Program-made: the position numbers and the translations under genes | Notes under the pieces: generated by a model | The model's database searches: none | Seen by the model: the letters and a program-made list of their open reading frames with translations, nothing else | Told to the model about the DNA's origin: nothing | NCBI RefSeq assembly: GCF_027580225.2 | Contig: NW_027395283.1 | Location: forward strand, 6,080,501-6,144,500 | DNA: 64,000 bases | From: Misgurnus anguillicaudatus | Taxonomy: Eukaryota > Chordata > Actinopteri > Cypriniformes > Cobitidae | Direction: 5' to 3' | In this document: positions 45,059 through 56,943 of the stretch, one piece after another | Numbering within the stretch: the first letter of the stretch is position 1 | Layout of the letters: every line of letters starts with the position of its first letter

Positions 45059-45410
45059 TTCGGTGTTTATATCTCTCACGTTAGGCCTCAAAATTAATTC
45101 ACGTTTCCTCCACTCAATCCGGGCAAAGACTCACGTCCCAACCAACCTCTCAAGCTGACTGGCGCGCGTCCGATGATCGTCGATGGTGTCAAGGATCCGA
45201 GTATTGAATGAAGAAAGAAACCATGAAGGAGAGAAATGCAGCCAACAGTCCGATCGTCGAACTGCTCTTTGCAGTTGCCTGTAGATGTATGTCGTCTTTG
45301 GGGATCCCGTGCCAAGGAACCGTGATGTAAAGTTTGGGCGCAGATCAGCGGGTAAACACTCAGCTGCTGGCGGCAATTGAGAGGGGAAAGGCCCTGCAAC
45401 ATGCACTTAA

Positions 45411-45796
45411 AGCTGCATTATTGCATGACAAACCTTATTCATAGTAACTCTCTGTATATCTAGCCCCGAGATTGCATCCATTTTAAATGACTCGCTATTT
45501 ACACAATTGAATATGGTAGAATAATGTTGCCTCCATAGCTCCGCTATATTCTCATCTCCAGAAACCCCTTCTATCGAGTATGGTAGTGTTACATTACTTC
45601 TATTAATTGATCTTACATCCTTCCAGAATTCATTCACATTATTACAGAGACAGAGTAAGTTTTCCACCAAGGAATCAGTTCTCATCTCTTGCTCATGTTT
45701 ACTAATTAATTTAATTGCATTATTTATACCTGGCATTGGCTAACTTTTGCTGAACTAGTAATGGTCCTTGACTGGGCCTACCAGCTTTATCCCATG
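45411..45796 (-). pseudogene. Old LINE, fragment 3 of 4 (endonuclease-RT linker)
   Basis: Reads GRPSQGPLLVQQKLANARYK, then NNVNEFWKDVRSINRSNV, GVSGDENIAELWRQHYSTIF and NKVCHAIMQL. This matches the linker preceding RT in the abundant cyprinid LINE whose RT is at 32.0-33.65 kb. It joins fragment 2 in frame across the gypsy 2 target duplication (KAFKAW then DKAGRPS) and was separated from fragment 4 by the TTAA composite. Confidence 0.72.
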
Positions 45797-46691
45797 TGTT
45801 ATGAGAGATGAGGAGGCAGAATCTAATGCAAGTAAAAGTTTATTGCTGAGATAGATAAACAACAATGGGCACATCAAATACACAGAAGGAAAGTTAGCAG
45901 AGTTCTCAAAGGATATCACGGGCGTCCATCAGTATCCTGTCTTTATGCGAAGTACACCGTCAGTAGATCTAGAGAGAGGTAGAGTCAAATAATATGAATA
46001 CTCAACGTCACGGAAGTCCGTCGGATCCAGCTTAAATGTGAAGCACACCGATGGCAGTTCCGGAGAGAGAGAGAAAGACAAATAATGTTTACACAGCGTA
46101 TTCACAGCGTCATTGAAGACCGTCGGTTCCTGCTTAAATGCGAAGCACACCGATGGCAGTTTCGGAGAGAGAGAGAGTCAAAATGTAAACACAGCGTGTT
46201 CACAGCGTCACTGAAGTTCCTGCTTAAATGCGAAGCACACCAATGACAGTTCCGGAGAGAGAGTATAATCCACAGTGAGTCTATCTCAGCGAAACGGAGT
46301 AAATCCAAAGGCAAGGAAACCCGATAGCAAATTGGAATCTTCCCGTAAATCCACAATGCAAATAGGAACAAGGACCCGGTACTCCTTCACGACACGATCG
46401 CTAAACCTGGAGATCCACAGAGAGCGAAAAATAGTTCAAGCAAGACCAAACAACACAAGATAATGAAAACTACCCGGGCAACAGCGTGACTGAGATCCCC
46501 CGGAAACACAACGAGCGCGTGACGAGAGGGACACATGACGAGCTTAAATAGGAAGAAAGAAAAGGACACACGGCTGCAGAACATTAAAGAGAAACGAGAG
46601 GAGGGAACAATCAGTGCACACATGGAGGAACACACCCACACACAAAGGTAAACAAACACATATGGCTACCGATCAGACTGAGGTCATAACA
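45797..46691 (-). repeat. 3' LTR of Ty3/gypsy 2
   Basis: 895 bases, TGTTATGAGA to GGTCATAACA. It differs from the other LTR at roughly twenty positions by eye, implying fairly recent insertion. Inside are internal tandem copies of a unit around GCGAAGCACACCGATGGCAG. Confidence 0.93.
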
Positions 46692-46699
46692 GTACCCCC

Positions 46700-49600
46700 T
46701 CATAACGGAACCTCACCTCGTCGGCGCCGAAGATCCTCGATTATATCAGGATCCAGTATGTCTCGTGCCGGTACCCAACATCTCTCCTCAGGACCGTAAC
46801 TCTCCCAGTCCACAAAATACTGATAACCTCTACCCCTGCGGCGGACATCTAGTATTCTCCTGACCGAATAGACAGGAACACCATCCACTAGCTGAGGAGC
46901 GGGGGGCTTATGGGTAGAGATGGAAGGATTGATGCGAGAAAATAATCACAGGTTTAACCCTGGATACATGAAAAACAGGGTGAACCCGACCAAAAGAGAG
47001 AGGTAACTTAAGCTTAACTGCCACCGGACTAACGACCTTTACAATACTGTATGGCCCAATAAATCATGAAGCCAGCTTACGAGAAGGCTCACGGAGAGGC
47101 AGATCTTTGGATGAAAGCCATACTTTCTGCCCACAAACATAGCGAGGGGCGGGTCGCCGGTGGCGGTCAGCCGCAGCCTTGGTTCACCTGGAGTTCTGTA
47201 ATAAAAGGATTCTAGCTCTCTTCCAGGTGCGTTTGCACCTCCGGACAAAAGCTAGAGCAGACGGAACCGCTGCATTGGGTTCTTGTGATGGAAAAAGGGG
47301 AGGTTGATAACCAATAGATGCTTCAAAAGGAGATAAATTGATCGAGGAAACGGGAAGGGAGTTATGCGCATACTCGACCCAAGGAAGCTGTTGGCACCAG
47401 AAGTTTGGATGTTGAGACGACAGACAGCGGAGCATTAAACCAAGATCCTGATTAGCGCGTTCACATTGTCCATTGGTCTGCGGATGATAGCCAGAAGACA
47501 AGCTGGCTGTGGCGCCGATCTGTCTACAAAATTCCTGTTAAAAACGAGAGATGAACTGGGGACCCCTATCTGAAACTACGTCAGTCGGAAGACCGTGTAA
47601 CCGAAAGACGTGATTAATCAGTACCTGAACCATCTCTTTGGCAGAAGGGAGTTTGGGCAGGGGAATGAAATGAACAGCTTTAGAAAAGCGATCCACCACA
47701 GTCAAAATAACAGTGTTACCATCAGACGCCGGTAAGCCGTGACAAAATCAAGGGCTATATGTGACCAGGGGCTGGAGGGCACAGGCAAAGTTCTTAGCAG
47801 ACCAACGGGTGACTGATGAGAAGCTTTATTACAAGCACAAACCTGACAGGCTAACACAAACTGTCTGACGTCAGAGCTCAAAGACGGCCACCAAAAATGC
47901 TGACGGACGGCAGCCAACGTTCTCCGAACTCCAGGATGGCAGACAAATTTGGATTCATGACCCTACTGGATGACTTCGGAACGCAACACCTCGGGAACCC
48001 ACAGACGACCCACCGGGCACCCCTCCGGAACATCCACCCCTCGACCGGCCTCTCTCACTCGCATTCGATTCCCCAAACGAGAGCACCAACCCCCCTTCCC
48101 TGCGGAAGGATAGTTTCGGCTCGCTCAGGTTCGAGTCCTTGAACAAACGAGAGAGAGCATCAGGCTTAATGTTCTTGGAACCTGGCCGGTACGAAAGAGT
48201 GAAGTTAAAACGGTCGAAGAACAATGCCCAGCGAGCCTGCCTGGATGTTAATCTCCTGGCCGAACGGATATACTCGAGATTCTTGTGATCCGTCCAGACC
48301 AGGAAAGGCTCCGAGGTACCCTCTAACCAGTGACGCCATTCACCCAAGGCGAGTCTGACCGCCAGCAGCTCCCGATTACCTATGTCGTAATTACGTTCCG
48401 CTGGGCTTAACCGGTGGGAGAAAAAGGCGCAAGGATGCACCTTCCCATCTACAGGTGATCGCTGTGACAAAACGGCGCCTACCCCAACATCAGAGGCATC
48501 CACCTCCACTATAAATTGGTTAGCCGGATCTGGAATAGAGAGAATAGGAGCAGAGATAAAATGGGACTTTAGTTTATCAAAGGCTCTCTGAGCCTCACTA
48601 TTCCAGCGGAAACACACTTTAGTGGAGGTAAGAGCGGTAAGAGGTTTAGCTATCTGACCAAAATTTCGGATAAAACGCCTGTAAAAATTGGCGAAACCCA
48701 GAAATCGTTGCAACTCCTTACGAGTGTCTGGAACTGGCCAATTGGCGACCGCTTTGACTTTAGCGGGATCGGGACGAATCTCACCAGCGGCGATAACAAA
48801 ACCCAGGAACGAAACCGACTTCTCGTGAAACTCGCACTTCTCCGCCTTAACAAATAACTGATTCTCCAAGAGCCGTTGTAAGACCATGCGAACATGTTGG
48901 GTGTGTATCTGCATGGAGGGAGAGAAGATGAGAATGTCATAGAGATACACAAAGACAAACTTGTTAATCATGTCTCCCAACACTTCATTAACCATGGTCT
49001 GAAGACAGCTGGTGCGTTCGAGAGACCGAATGGTAGAACGGAATATTCATAGTGTCCAGAAGGAGTATTAAATGCTGTCTTCCACTCATCGCCCTCCTTA
49101 ATACGTACCAAGTGATAAGCATTGCGCAGATCTAACTTGGTAAACACACGAGCACCCTGCAAAAGTTCAAAGGCAGAAGACATAAGAGGTAAGGGGTATT
49201 TATTCTTAATCGTAATGTCATTTAAGCCTCTGTAATCAATGCATGGGCGAAGAGAACCGTCTTTCTTCTTAACAAAGAAAAAACCTGCCCCGGCTGGAGA
49301 GGTCGAGCGGCGAATGAGACCGGCACTAAGCGCTTCACTAATGTACTTGTCCATAGCCTCTCTTTCAGGACCAGAAAGGGAATAAACACGATCCTTAGGC
49401 GGAGAAGTACCTGGGAGGAGATTGATGGAACAATCATACGACCGATGAGGAGAAAGAGAAGTGGCACGAGCTTTACTGAACACCTGATGCAGATCGGAAT
49501 ACTCCGCCGGGACCCCCGAAAGATCGGTAGCCGGAATCTGAAAAACAGAAGAAACAGAGCCAGAGGACGCAGGACCAAGACACGAGACATGACAAGATGG

Positions 49601-50032
49601 TTTCCATGATAAGACAAGACTATTCTGCCAATCAACATGAGGATTATGTTTTACTAACCAATCGTGTCCCAAAATTAATGGAGAAAGAGATGATTGTAAG
49701 ATATAAAACTTGATATCCTCACGATGATTGCCAGAAACATAAAGACTTACAGATGGAGTGCGATGGGTGATCAAAGCCATGTGTTGCCCCTTCAAAGTCC
49801 AAGCGGACAACGGTTTAGATAATGCCTGTGCAGGAATACCCCAGGATTTAAAAAGAGCCTGTGAGTGAAATTCAGAGTCATTAAAGCGAACAGTAATGGG
49901 TAACAAAGTACGAGAAATGGGAGATTTATGAAGATGAGATGCGCCCACCGGAACTCCCTGTCCTACCGGCGGGCGGAACCTTTTACCGGGCAATTCACAG
50001 CCATATGCCCCGGCTTCCCGCAATAAAGACAC
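46700..50032 (-). pseudogene. Pol of Ty3/gypsy 2, inactivated
   Basis: From 50032: the protease region ([10 protein letters not shown] running directly into [11 protein letters not shown]) lacks the stretch that should carry the D-S/T-G active site. RT follows ([35 protein letters not shown]), then a frameshift near 48970-48995. The active site reads YLYDILIF where YxDD is expected, so a catalytic Asp is changed. RNase H ([16 protein letters not shown]) is intact. Integrase has a zinc-finger part ([10 protein letters not shown]) and frame breaks near 47740 and 47535, then GYHPQTNGQCERANQ. The C-terminal chromodomain (46700-46888: [20 protein letters not shown]) can bind modified histones and steer integration. 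Not functional as written. Confidence 0.88.
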
Positions 50033-50913
50033 AGTCCATGTGAGAGACGATGCTGCCTCTCCTTGGTAGTGAGCCGGAGGCGTCCTAACTGCATGGGTTC
50101 TCCCTCGGGTGTGGAAGATGTGTGTGATGAACTTGTCTCAGGATGTGAGATATTGGTGAGATGATGAAACGAGCGTCTAATGTTACGCTGCCTAAAGCGA
50201 GCTTCAACACGTAAGGCCAATTCAATCGCTTCCTCCAGTGAAACAGGCATATCGCGGGCCGCAATCTCATCCTGGATGTTGGGTTCGAGTCCTTCAAGAA
50301 ACTGGGTACGCAAAGCCACATCGTTCCAGCCACAAGAGGCGGCGAGTGTCTTAAAACGAATGGCGTAGTCAGTAACAGAAAGCCCATCTTGAACGAATCT
50401 GACTAGCTCAGCAGCTGCTAGGTCCCCCTGGAGAGAACGATCAAAGAGTTTGGTCATCTCAACACGAAAAGCCTCGAAACTCTCTGTGCACGGGGCCCTG
50501 GACTCCCACACAGCCATTCCCCAATCTCACGCTCTCCCATTTAACAGAGTCAAAGTGTAAGCAACCTTTGAAGTCTGTGAGGTGTATCTTCGTGGCTGGA
50601 GAGCGAAGACTAATGAACATTGAGACAAGAAGGCTCTGCAGGAGTTGGGATCACCGTCATACAGCGGAGGGTTGGCGGGGTGAGGTTCACGTTCTGACCC
50701 TCCCGTAGTGTCGATCGGAGGAACCGGATGCTGAAGATTCCCGACTGTCAAAGACACCCGCTCCAATTGATTGTGTAATTCAGCGACTTGGCCGGAAAGA
50801 AGAGAGAAGTCATGTGAAGCGGATGATAGCAACTGAGAGTGCTGTTCCACCATAGCTCTTTGCTGGGAGAGAGTGGTTTGCATTGCGTCGCCATCAGTAC
50901 TTGCAGATTCCAT
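49963..50913 (-). pseudogene. Gag of Ty3/gypsy 2
   Basis: Starts at 50913 (MESASTDGDAMQTTLSQQ). A coiled-coil-like N-terminus (GQVAELHNQLERVSLTVGN) precedes a capsid region (YDGDPNSCRAFLSQC, ESFEAFRVEMTKLFDRS) and one CCHC zinc knuckle ([14 protein letters not shown]) near the C-terminus. A TGA at 50527-50529 interrupts the frame, which reopens in phase at 50517. Gag overlaps pol by about 70 bases. In the family it forms the particle shell and packages RNA. Confidence 0.85.
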
Positions 50914-50931
50914 TATATGACGCGCTCGTTC

Positions 50932-51826
50932 TGTACTGAGAGATGAGGAGGCAGAATCTAATGCAAGTAAAAGTTTATTGCTGAGATAGATAAACAACAA
51001 TGGGCACATCAAATACACAGAAGCAAAGTTAGCAGAGTTCTCAAAGGATATCACGGGCGTCCATCAGTATCCTGTCTTTATGCGACGTACACCGTCAATA
51101 GATCTAGAGAGAGGTAGAGTCAAATAATATGAATACTCAACGTCACGGAAGTCCGTCGGATCCAGCTTAAATGCGAAGCACACCGATGGCAGTTCCGGAG
51201 AGAGAGAGAAAGACAAATAATGTTTACACAGCGTATTCACAGCGTCACTGAAGACCGTCGGTTCCTGCTTAAATGCGAAGCACACCGATGACAGTTTCGG
51301 AGAGAGAGAGAGTTAAAATGTAAACACAGCGTGTTCACAGCGTCACTGAAGTTCCTGCTTAAATGCGAAGCACACCAATGACAGTTCCGGAGAGAGAGTA
51401 TAATCCACAGTGAGTCTATCTCAGCGAAACGGAGTAAATCCAAAGGCAAGGAAACCCGATAGCAAATTGGAATCTTCCCGTAAATCCACAATGCAAACAG
51501 GAACAAGGACCCGGTACTCCTTCACGACACGATCGCTAAACCTGGAGATCCACAGAGAGCGAAAAATAGTTCAAGCAAGACCAAACAACACAAGATAATG
51601 AAAACTACCCGGGCAACAGCGTGACTGAGATCACCCGGAAACACAACGAGCGTGTGACAAGAGAGACACATGACGAGCTTAAATAGAAAGAAAGAAAAGG
51701 ACACACGGCTGGAGAACATTAAAGAGAAACGAGAGGAGGGAACAATCAGTGCACACATGGAGGAACACACCCACACACAAAGGTAAACAAACACATATGG
51801 CTACCGATCAGACTGAGGTCATAACA
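50932..51826 (-). repeat. 5' LTR of Ty3/gypsy 2
   Basis: 895 bases, same length as the 3' LTR. The inner end reads TGTACTGAG instead of TGTTATGAG. Confidence 0.93.
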
Positions 51827-51951
51827 CCATGCCTTAAACGCTTTCATTGCTTCTTTATGGTATACAGAAACATACTTTTTCCATCCATGCTTATTATTAT
51901 ATTTCCCGTTAGGCCATGACAAAAATGGTCTACTCGCCTCGTGCAATAATC
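51827..51951 (-). pseudogene. Old LINE, fragment 2 of 4
   Basis: Encodes HEASRPFLSWPNGKYNNKHG, WKKYVSVYHKEAMKAFKAW on the minus strand, typical of the region before the LINE RT. Gypsy 2 cut it at CCATG and the hAT element cut it at CAATAATC. Both junctions close in frame. Confidence 0.7.
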
Positions 51952-53256
51952 TAGGGGTGGGCGGAATGACCAAAAATCTATTCCATGGAATGAATCATTT
52001 TATTTCACGGAACGGTATATTTCACGGTATAAATGTTTTTCAGTTTATATTGTTTTTTTTTATTATAAAAAAAAACAGAAATTTGCCACTCACTTTAGCT
52101 TTTAACTAAATGCTCACCGCAGTTTTAAAATATGAGCAATTTAAAGTTAATTTTGTTAAAGTGAAAATGCCCAGAAGATAACAACAGATTAAGTCTTGAT
52201 AAGACAGAATCTTGTTTATAATATAGTTATACATTTTTTTAGACTATTGAAGCTATAGTATGCCTTCATTGTATTTTGTATTTATGCATGCATTACATTA
52301 AAAATAGGCAATATGTAAAATGAACAGGTATAAATATATTTAAAAACCTACAGACAGGATGAATACCTATAGCCTATATGAGAGACGAAGCTCTAGATAT
52401 TATAAATATGACAGGTGCTATGATGTGATGATCATGAAGTCTGTTTTAAGGTCTTGACAAACTTTACTTTCTATTAGACCCTAGCACTTGCGTCTCTCTC
52501 GTCTTTCCGATCAAATATGTTTGTATAAGCAAATGGCACGTCAAACTACATCGCTCCAGCAGCGAACCTGTCACTGATATAAACGCGAGTTTTGTCTTAG
52601 CTTGCTTAAAGGTGAGAAAACTTTACAACTATTACCATTATGTGCGAGAAGAACTCTTTATTTGGCGTCGCAGCTCCCAGTGCATGCCTAGAGAGACCTC
52701 TGCACACGAGAGACCGGTCGGCTGCTGCATGAGCACAGATCGAGAGAGAGAGAAAGAGTGAGCGTGCGAGCGGTGGTTTCACTGGCACTTATTATAAAAA
52801 TTACAGAAATAACTCGTTCATTTTTTATGAGTGAATTATTTTACATGTTTCTCCGTCACACTAATGCTGCGTTCCAGGCAACCTGTAACTCGTGAATTAC
52901 AACTTCAAAACCACGAGTCACGACTCTGAACTGGGAGTACATCAATCTAGTACGAGTTCACGGGTGGGAAGTCACGGGTTTGACTGCCGTTCCAGTGCAC
53001 TTTTACAGGTAGAAGGTTGTAAAAACACGGGGTACAGGCTGCCTGGAACGCATAGAGTCGTGACTCGTGGTTTTGAAGTCGTAATTCACGGGCTCAAAAA
53101 CCTGCCTTGAACGCAGCATTAGTCTAACATGCGGGAAAGCAGAGTTAGCCACGCCCACTTATTTGCATTCCGCGGAATAGACGGAATAGAAACATCTGTT
53201 ACATCTGACATTTTATTCCGCGGTAACGGAATATACCGTCATACCGCCCAGCCCTA
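51952..53256. mobile_element. Non-autonomous hAT element
   Basis: Ends TAGGGGTGGGCGGAATGACC and, in reverse complement at right, TAGGGCTGGGCGGTATGACG. 8-bp flanks CAATAATC (51944-51951) and CAATGATC (53257-53264) differ by one base. It contains a second inverted pair of TATTCCG/CGGAATA motifs, no transposase, and a nested MITE. Confidence 0.88.
52862..53121. mobile_element. MITE nested in the hAT element
   Basis: ACTAATGCTGCGTTCCAGGC at the left is reversed as GCCTTGAACGCAGCATTAGT at the right. Inner inverted parts share CACGAGTCACGACTC. It is non-coding. The flanks suggest a TAA/TTA target (Harbinger-like), but this is not certain. Confidence 0.7.
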
Positions 53257-53400
53257 CAATGATCCCACAATATCATTATACATAGAACATAGAGCAATAC
53301 CATGAGAGGGATTAGCCTATTACAATTCATATCTGAACACCATACCACGTCACTGGATAGAACTACTTTATTTAGCAAAGTATCAGTTTCTATATGCTAA
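53257..53400 (-). pseudogene. Old LINE, fragment 1 of 4
   Basis: The minus strand reads YNDIVGSL directly before the hAT site, in frame with HEASRP of fragment 2. Upstream is VLSSDVVWCSDMNCN, in a shifted frame. This resembles the end of the endonuclease of the same LINE. The N-terminal endonuclease is missing. Confidence 0.5.
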
Positions 53401-53750
53401 AGTGTAACATTGTTTTTGTCTGTTTTAACCACATGTGGGATTGTTTTTTAAATGCCACCTAGATTACGGTCCAATATGTGGGATTTTACAGTGTACAGTG
53501 ACTTCACCTATGCCATATTCAAAAGGTATGCTTAAGGTTAACTGTAGTAAAACCATTGTTTAATTTTGTAAGGGTAATTCTACCCAATACATTTAATAAT
53601 TCAATACATACCCTTTACAGTGTTCAGATATACAGTAATATATAAGTAAAGCAAAATATATTAATAAAGGAGGGCTTTGGTTTATATTTAATCTTATTTT
53701 AATATTGGTTCCAAAAGTTATCATTGATTTGTTAGTTCCTTTTATTGTGA
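53401..53750. other. AT-rich DNA, nothing recognised
   Basis: Short stretch between the LINE remnant and repeat R2, with no coding or repeat structure that I can support. Confidence 0.5.
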
Positions 53751-54872
53751 TTTTACCCGCCACAAGGGGGCGATGTGGCTCTTCTGCTGAGTGACGTCAT
53801 CAAACCCCGGTCTCTCTCTCACCTCTGAGTTTGCAAGTGCACAAGTTGGTTTTGAAACAGGTATATCGCAAAAAGTGTAGCAAAAACCAAAAAGCTAAGA
53901 TTTGAAAGTGCAGTGACAGATTTGAGAGGTTGTATGTGTCTATTTGTGTTTGTACAGCAAATCTTTTTTGTGAGTGCAAGTTTACACATTTGTGACTTTT
54001 TGTCTGCAACTTTAAAATCAAAACACAAGTTTGTGATTACTGTCCACGAGTGCACATCTCAACATTCAACTTCAGATTTTGATTTTGCAAGTCTTCACAT
54101 CGGAACTGTGAGTATAAATATTAATGTACAAGTACAAATATTTTTTTCCAAGTTCTCAAATAAAAATTTACAAGCTCTCAAGTTTTGCAACTAATTTACC
54201 TTCATACACCTCTACAATTGGTGTATAGGTGCACTGAAACAATCCTTCCTAAAATGCATTAAACTTTCGTTTACAAAGACGTGAAACTCTGCGAGTGGTC
54301 AGGGGTGTTCACTGATATGCTCACACAAAAATCGCTGCAAAAGATGCTTTCCGAAAGGTGTTTTATTGTAGTTTTTGTCCAACTCCATTGACTTGTATTA
54401 GATGTGCTGTGAAGTACGGTATTACTCCGCCGCCGGAAACGTTGTTTCTATTCTTGCAATTGGCAAAGGTGGATTATCGCCACCACCTGGGCTGGAGTGT
54501 TTATTATTCAAGCTCTCAATGGAAGAATGTACAGGTGTGAGGCGTCTGGAAAAATAGGTCCACAAGTTTACAACGAATGCTAAAACAGCTGTTGGAAAGC
54601 ATCTTTTGCAGCGATTTTTGTGTGAGCATATCAGTGAACACCCCTGACTACTTGGTGAGTTTCACGTCTTTGTAAACAAAAGTTTAATGCATTTTAGGAA
54701 GGATTGTTCCAGTGCACATATACAGTAGAGGTGGGGGGTAATACAATAAACACCCGAAAGTTTTCGGGCCAGCATCATATGTCCAAATTTCAGTCAAAAC
54801 CGTTCTATTACATCATAAACAATCTGAAAACAGGGCTTTAAGTGTAAAATACTGAACTTGTCCTTTAACTAC
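53751..54872. repeat. Inverted-repeat pair R2, right member
   Basis: Reverse complement of 29850-30428, interrupted by the MITE at 54229-54717, of which the left member has no trace. Confidence 0.85.
54229..54717. mobile_element. MITE with about 150-bp inverted ends inside R2
   Basis: GTGCACTGAAACAATCCTTC at the left is reversed as GAAGGATTGTTCCAGTGCAC at the right. The arms match through AAGATGCTTTCC, with a non-coding centre. The equivalent position in the left R2 copy (near 29985) is uninterrupted. Confidence 0.88.
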
Positions 54873-55106
54873 AAGACACCACACGTTTAAGAGGGAAGTA
54901 GCCCCTTGACCTGTGTTTAACATGCGTTCTTGCACGTGACATGTGAACGGCCACAGGACGCCGTAATGTATCGAAATATTGGAAATGTGTTTAGAAACCA
55001 TATCACTGTTATCGAAAAATATTATACTGCGAGATATATTGATATTGAATTATTGTCCAGTCCTACTCTATCATTTACATAACAAGCAAATAAGTCTATA
55101 AAACAT

Positions 55107-55254
55107 TTGTTGTTTTAAACATTGTGTGAACATTAAAAATGACATTGACATAATGTTTGAAAATGGTAGAATCTAACATTCATCTAACGTTCAGACAACC
55201 TAGAAACATTCTTAGAACATCAAGAAAACTGAACACTTTTTATGTTGGCAGAAC
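55107..55254. repeat. Inverted-repeat pair R1, right member
   Basis: Reverse complement of 27245-27394 with a few mismatches and small indels. Confidence 0.75.
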
Positions 55255-55589
55255 GTTTTTCGGGAACTTTCAGGGAACGTTCTTAGAACTTTTCTCTGTT
55301 AGCTGAGAGTCAAACAATATCTTGTCCATTATGAACACACACTGAATACTTGATCTTATTTCCTCAAGTGTTTGAGTCATGAACTCAATACAGATTTATG
55401 AAGAAATGTTCATGTGGTTTAGGACATCTAACACTAATAGTCAGCTGTGTGATGGATTTATTTGACATTTAAACACACAGTGTCTCAGTTACTGAGGGAT
55501 TGAAAGAGGAACATTACATGAAGAGATGGAGGTTACAGATTTGTGTTTGTAGTTTTGGATAATTCACATAAAGTCTCTGTTCTCTACAG

Positions 55590-55763
55590 GTTGTGGAGGT
55601 GTGATATCACAGATGAAGGTTGTGTTGCTCTGACTTCAGCTCTGAGATCAAACCCATCACACCTGAGAGATCTGGATCTGTCTCTAAATAATCTAAGAGA
55701 TTCAGGAATGAAGATGATCTCTAATGTACTGAAGAATCCTGACTGTAAACTGAAGATACTGTG
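55590..55763 (+). CDS. Leucine-rich-repeat exon of the NLR gene
   Basis: A 174-base exon (58 codons) between acceptor TTCTCTACAG and donor GTAAGA. It encodes WRCDITDEGCVALTSALRSN and HLRDLDLSLNNLRDSGMKM, ending NPDCKLKIL: two ribonuclease-inhibitor-type LRR units, exactly the unit-exon size and style of fish NLR-C genes. Its entry phase (one base completing a codon) fits exon 4, which ends at 26989 with two bases, so splicing would give ETKKLK followed by LWRCDIT. LRRs form the ligand-sensing or autoinhibitory part. No further LRR or B30.2 exon was seen before 64000. It could be a leftover of another NLR copy, but strand and phase agree with the gene to the left. Confidence 0.82.
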
Positions 55764-56694
55764 GTAAGATTGTGATCTGATGTTCAGACAGAAATAACAT
55801 ATAGATTATAGTGAGACTATATAGAGATCATAACATCTATAATGGATTTATAGACACTAGCCAACATTGAAAGTGGATCATAAAAGTTAATCTTAGGGTG
55901 TTTTCAGACCTGTAGATCGATTGATTTGTTTTGAAACTGGGGGTTAAATGGCTACAATGTTGGTTCAGTTAACATACACAAGGTAATATTTCCAAATGAA
56001 GCAGACTTTGTTAATACAAGTCATGTGTGTGTAAACTTTCCTTTAATTGCTCAGAGTGCATCTGTTTATTTTCTGTGATTCTGCTTAAATTGTCTGTCAG
56101 GATTAGAGCCCGAAGCCATTTGTTTTGAGAATAATGGCTGGCTGATGAAGTTATTGGCTGGCTAGCCGGCTCAGCCAAAACCTAAATGACTGCTGCAGCC
56201 GCCAAACTTTTCATAGCTGCAAATGACTGAAGCTGCCACTACATGTCTACAGATGTATATGTTATACTGATTAACTAGATCTCAATCTTTCCAGGTAATG
56301 AGAAAATGAGACTGAGAAAAACTATAATATAAACACACACTGTTATCAGTATTATTTTGGACAAAGTTTTGCACATTTCACTTCAATGTACACTGAATTA
56401 TGTGTCGTGAATGTGGAAACGATGGTTTGTTACTGCAGTTATATCACGTTAAGTGCTATAAATCTCTCCGTTCCAGAATATTTGGTTCATAACATCAATC
56501 TTTGATTCAGGTTTGTGCAACCGTGCCCTGAAGATTTAACAAAAGTCTGGGTAGGTCTAAGTTAAAAAAAGTATGTGAGAAGTGAGATCAAAATGACCTT
56601 GCTTGCTTCTTTCCGCCATTTTGATCAGTGCGAGAAAAAAATGCATCGCTTCTTCTGTAGCAATTTTAATTGGTCGTCATCACTGTGAGTCTCT
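55764..56694. other. Downstream NLR intron or flank, no gene recognised
   Basis: Searched by eye for further LRR unit exons without success. It contains GGCTAGCCGGCTCAGCC (56163), which is echoed in repeat B (57087), a short repeat of unknown origin. Confidence 0.45.
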
Positions 56695-56943
56695 GGCCGT
56701 TTCTCAATCCGGAGACTGCAGCCTCCAGAGGTCGCATTTTTACGCTGCATACGTCATCAAGACTGTCTTATTTCAAAATATTAACAATTATAAAGTTTAT
56801 TCTAAGTAAATGGTAAATTGTTGTAATATGCGTATGGCTTGCGAATGTAATGCTCAGTTAACTTAAATAAACCAGGATTGATGACGTATGCAGCCTGCAT
56901 ATGCGACCTCCGCAGGCTGCAACCTTTGGATTGAGAAACGGCC
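56695..56943. mobile_element. MITE overlapping the start of repeat B
   Basis: GGCCGTTTCTCAATCC at the left and GGATTGAGAAACGGCC at the right. Inner TGCAGCCTCCAGAGGTCGC and GCGACCTCCGCAGGCTGCA are also inverted. Copy A holds only the right end of this element. Confidence 0.7.

Larger units (their letters stand above)
45797..51826 (-). mobile_element. Ty3/gypsy retrotransposon 2 (chromodomain type)
   Basis: Two 895-bp LTRs, minus-strand gag-pol and a perfect 5-bp target duplication CCATG (45792-45796, 51827-51831). A purine tract (GAGGGGG) adjoins the 3' LTR. The leader between the 5' LTR and the gag ATG is only 18 bases, with no TGG-initiated primer-binding site visible. The element lies inside the old LINE. 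Confidence 0.95.

Noticed and set aside
46102..46371. Repeated short ORFs in the gypsy 2 LTRs (also 51237-51506)
   Set aside because: They arise from tandem units within the LTR and occur identically in both LTRs. Not genes.
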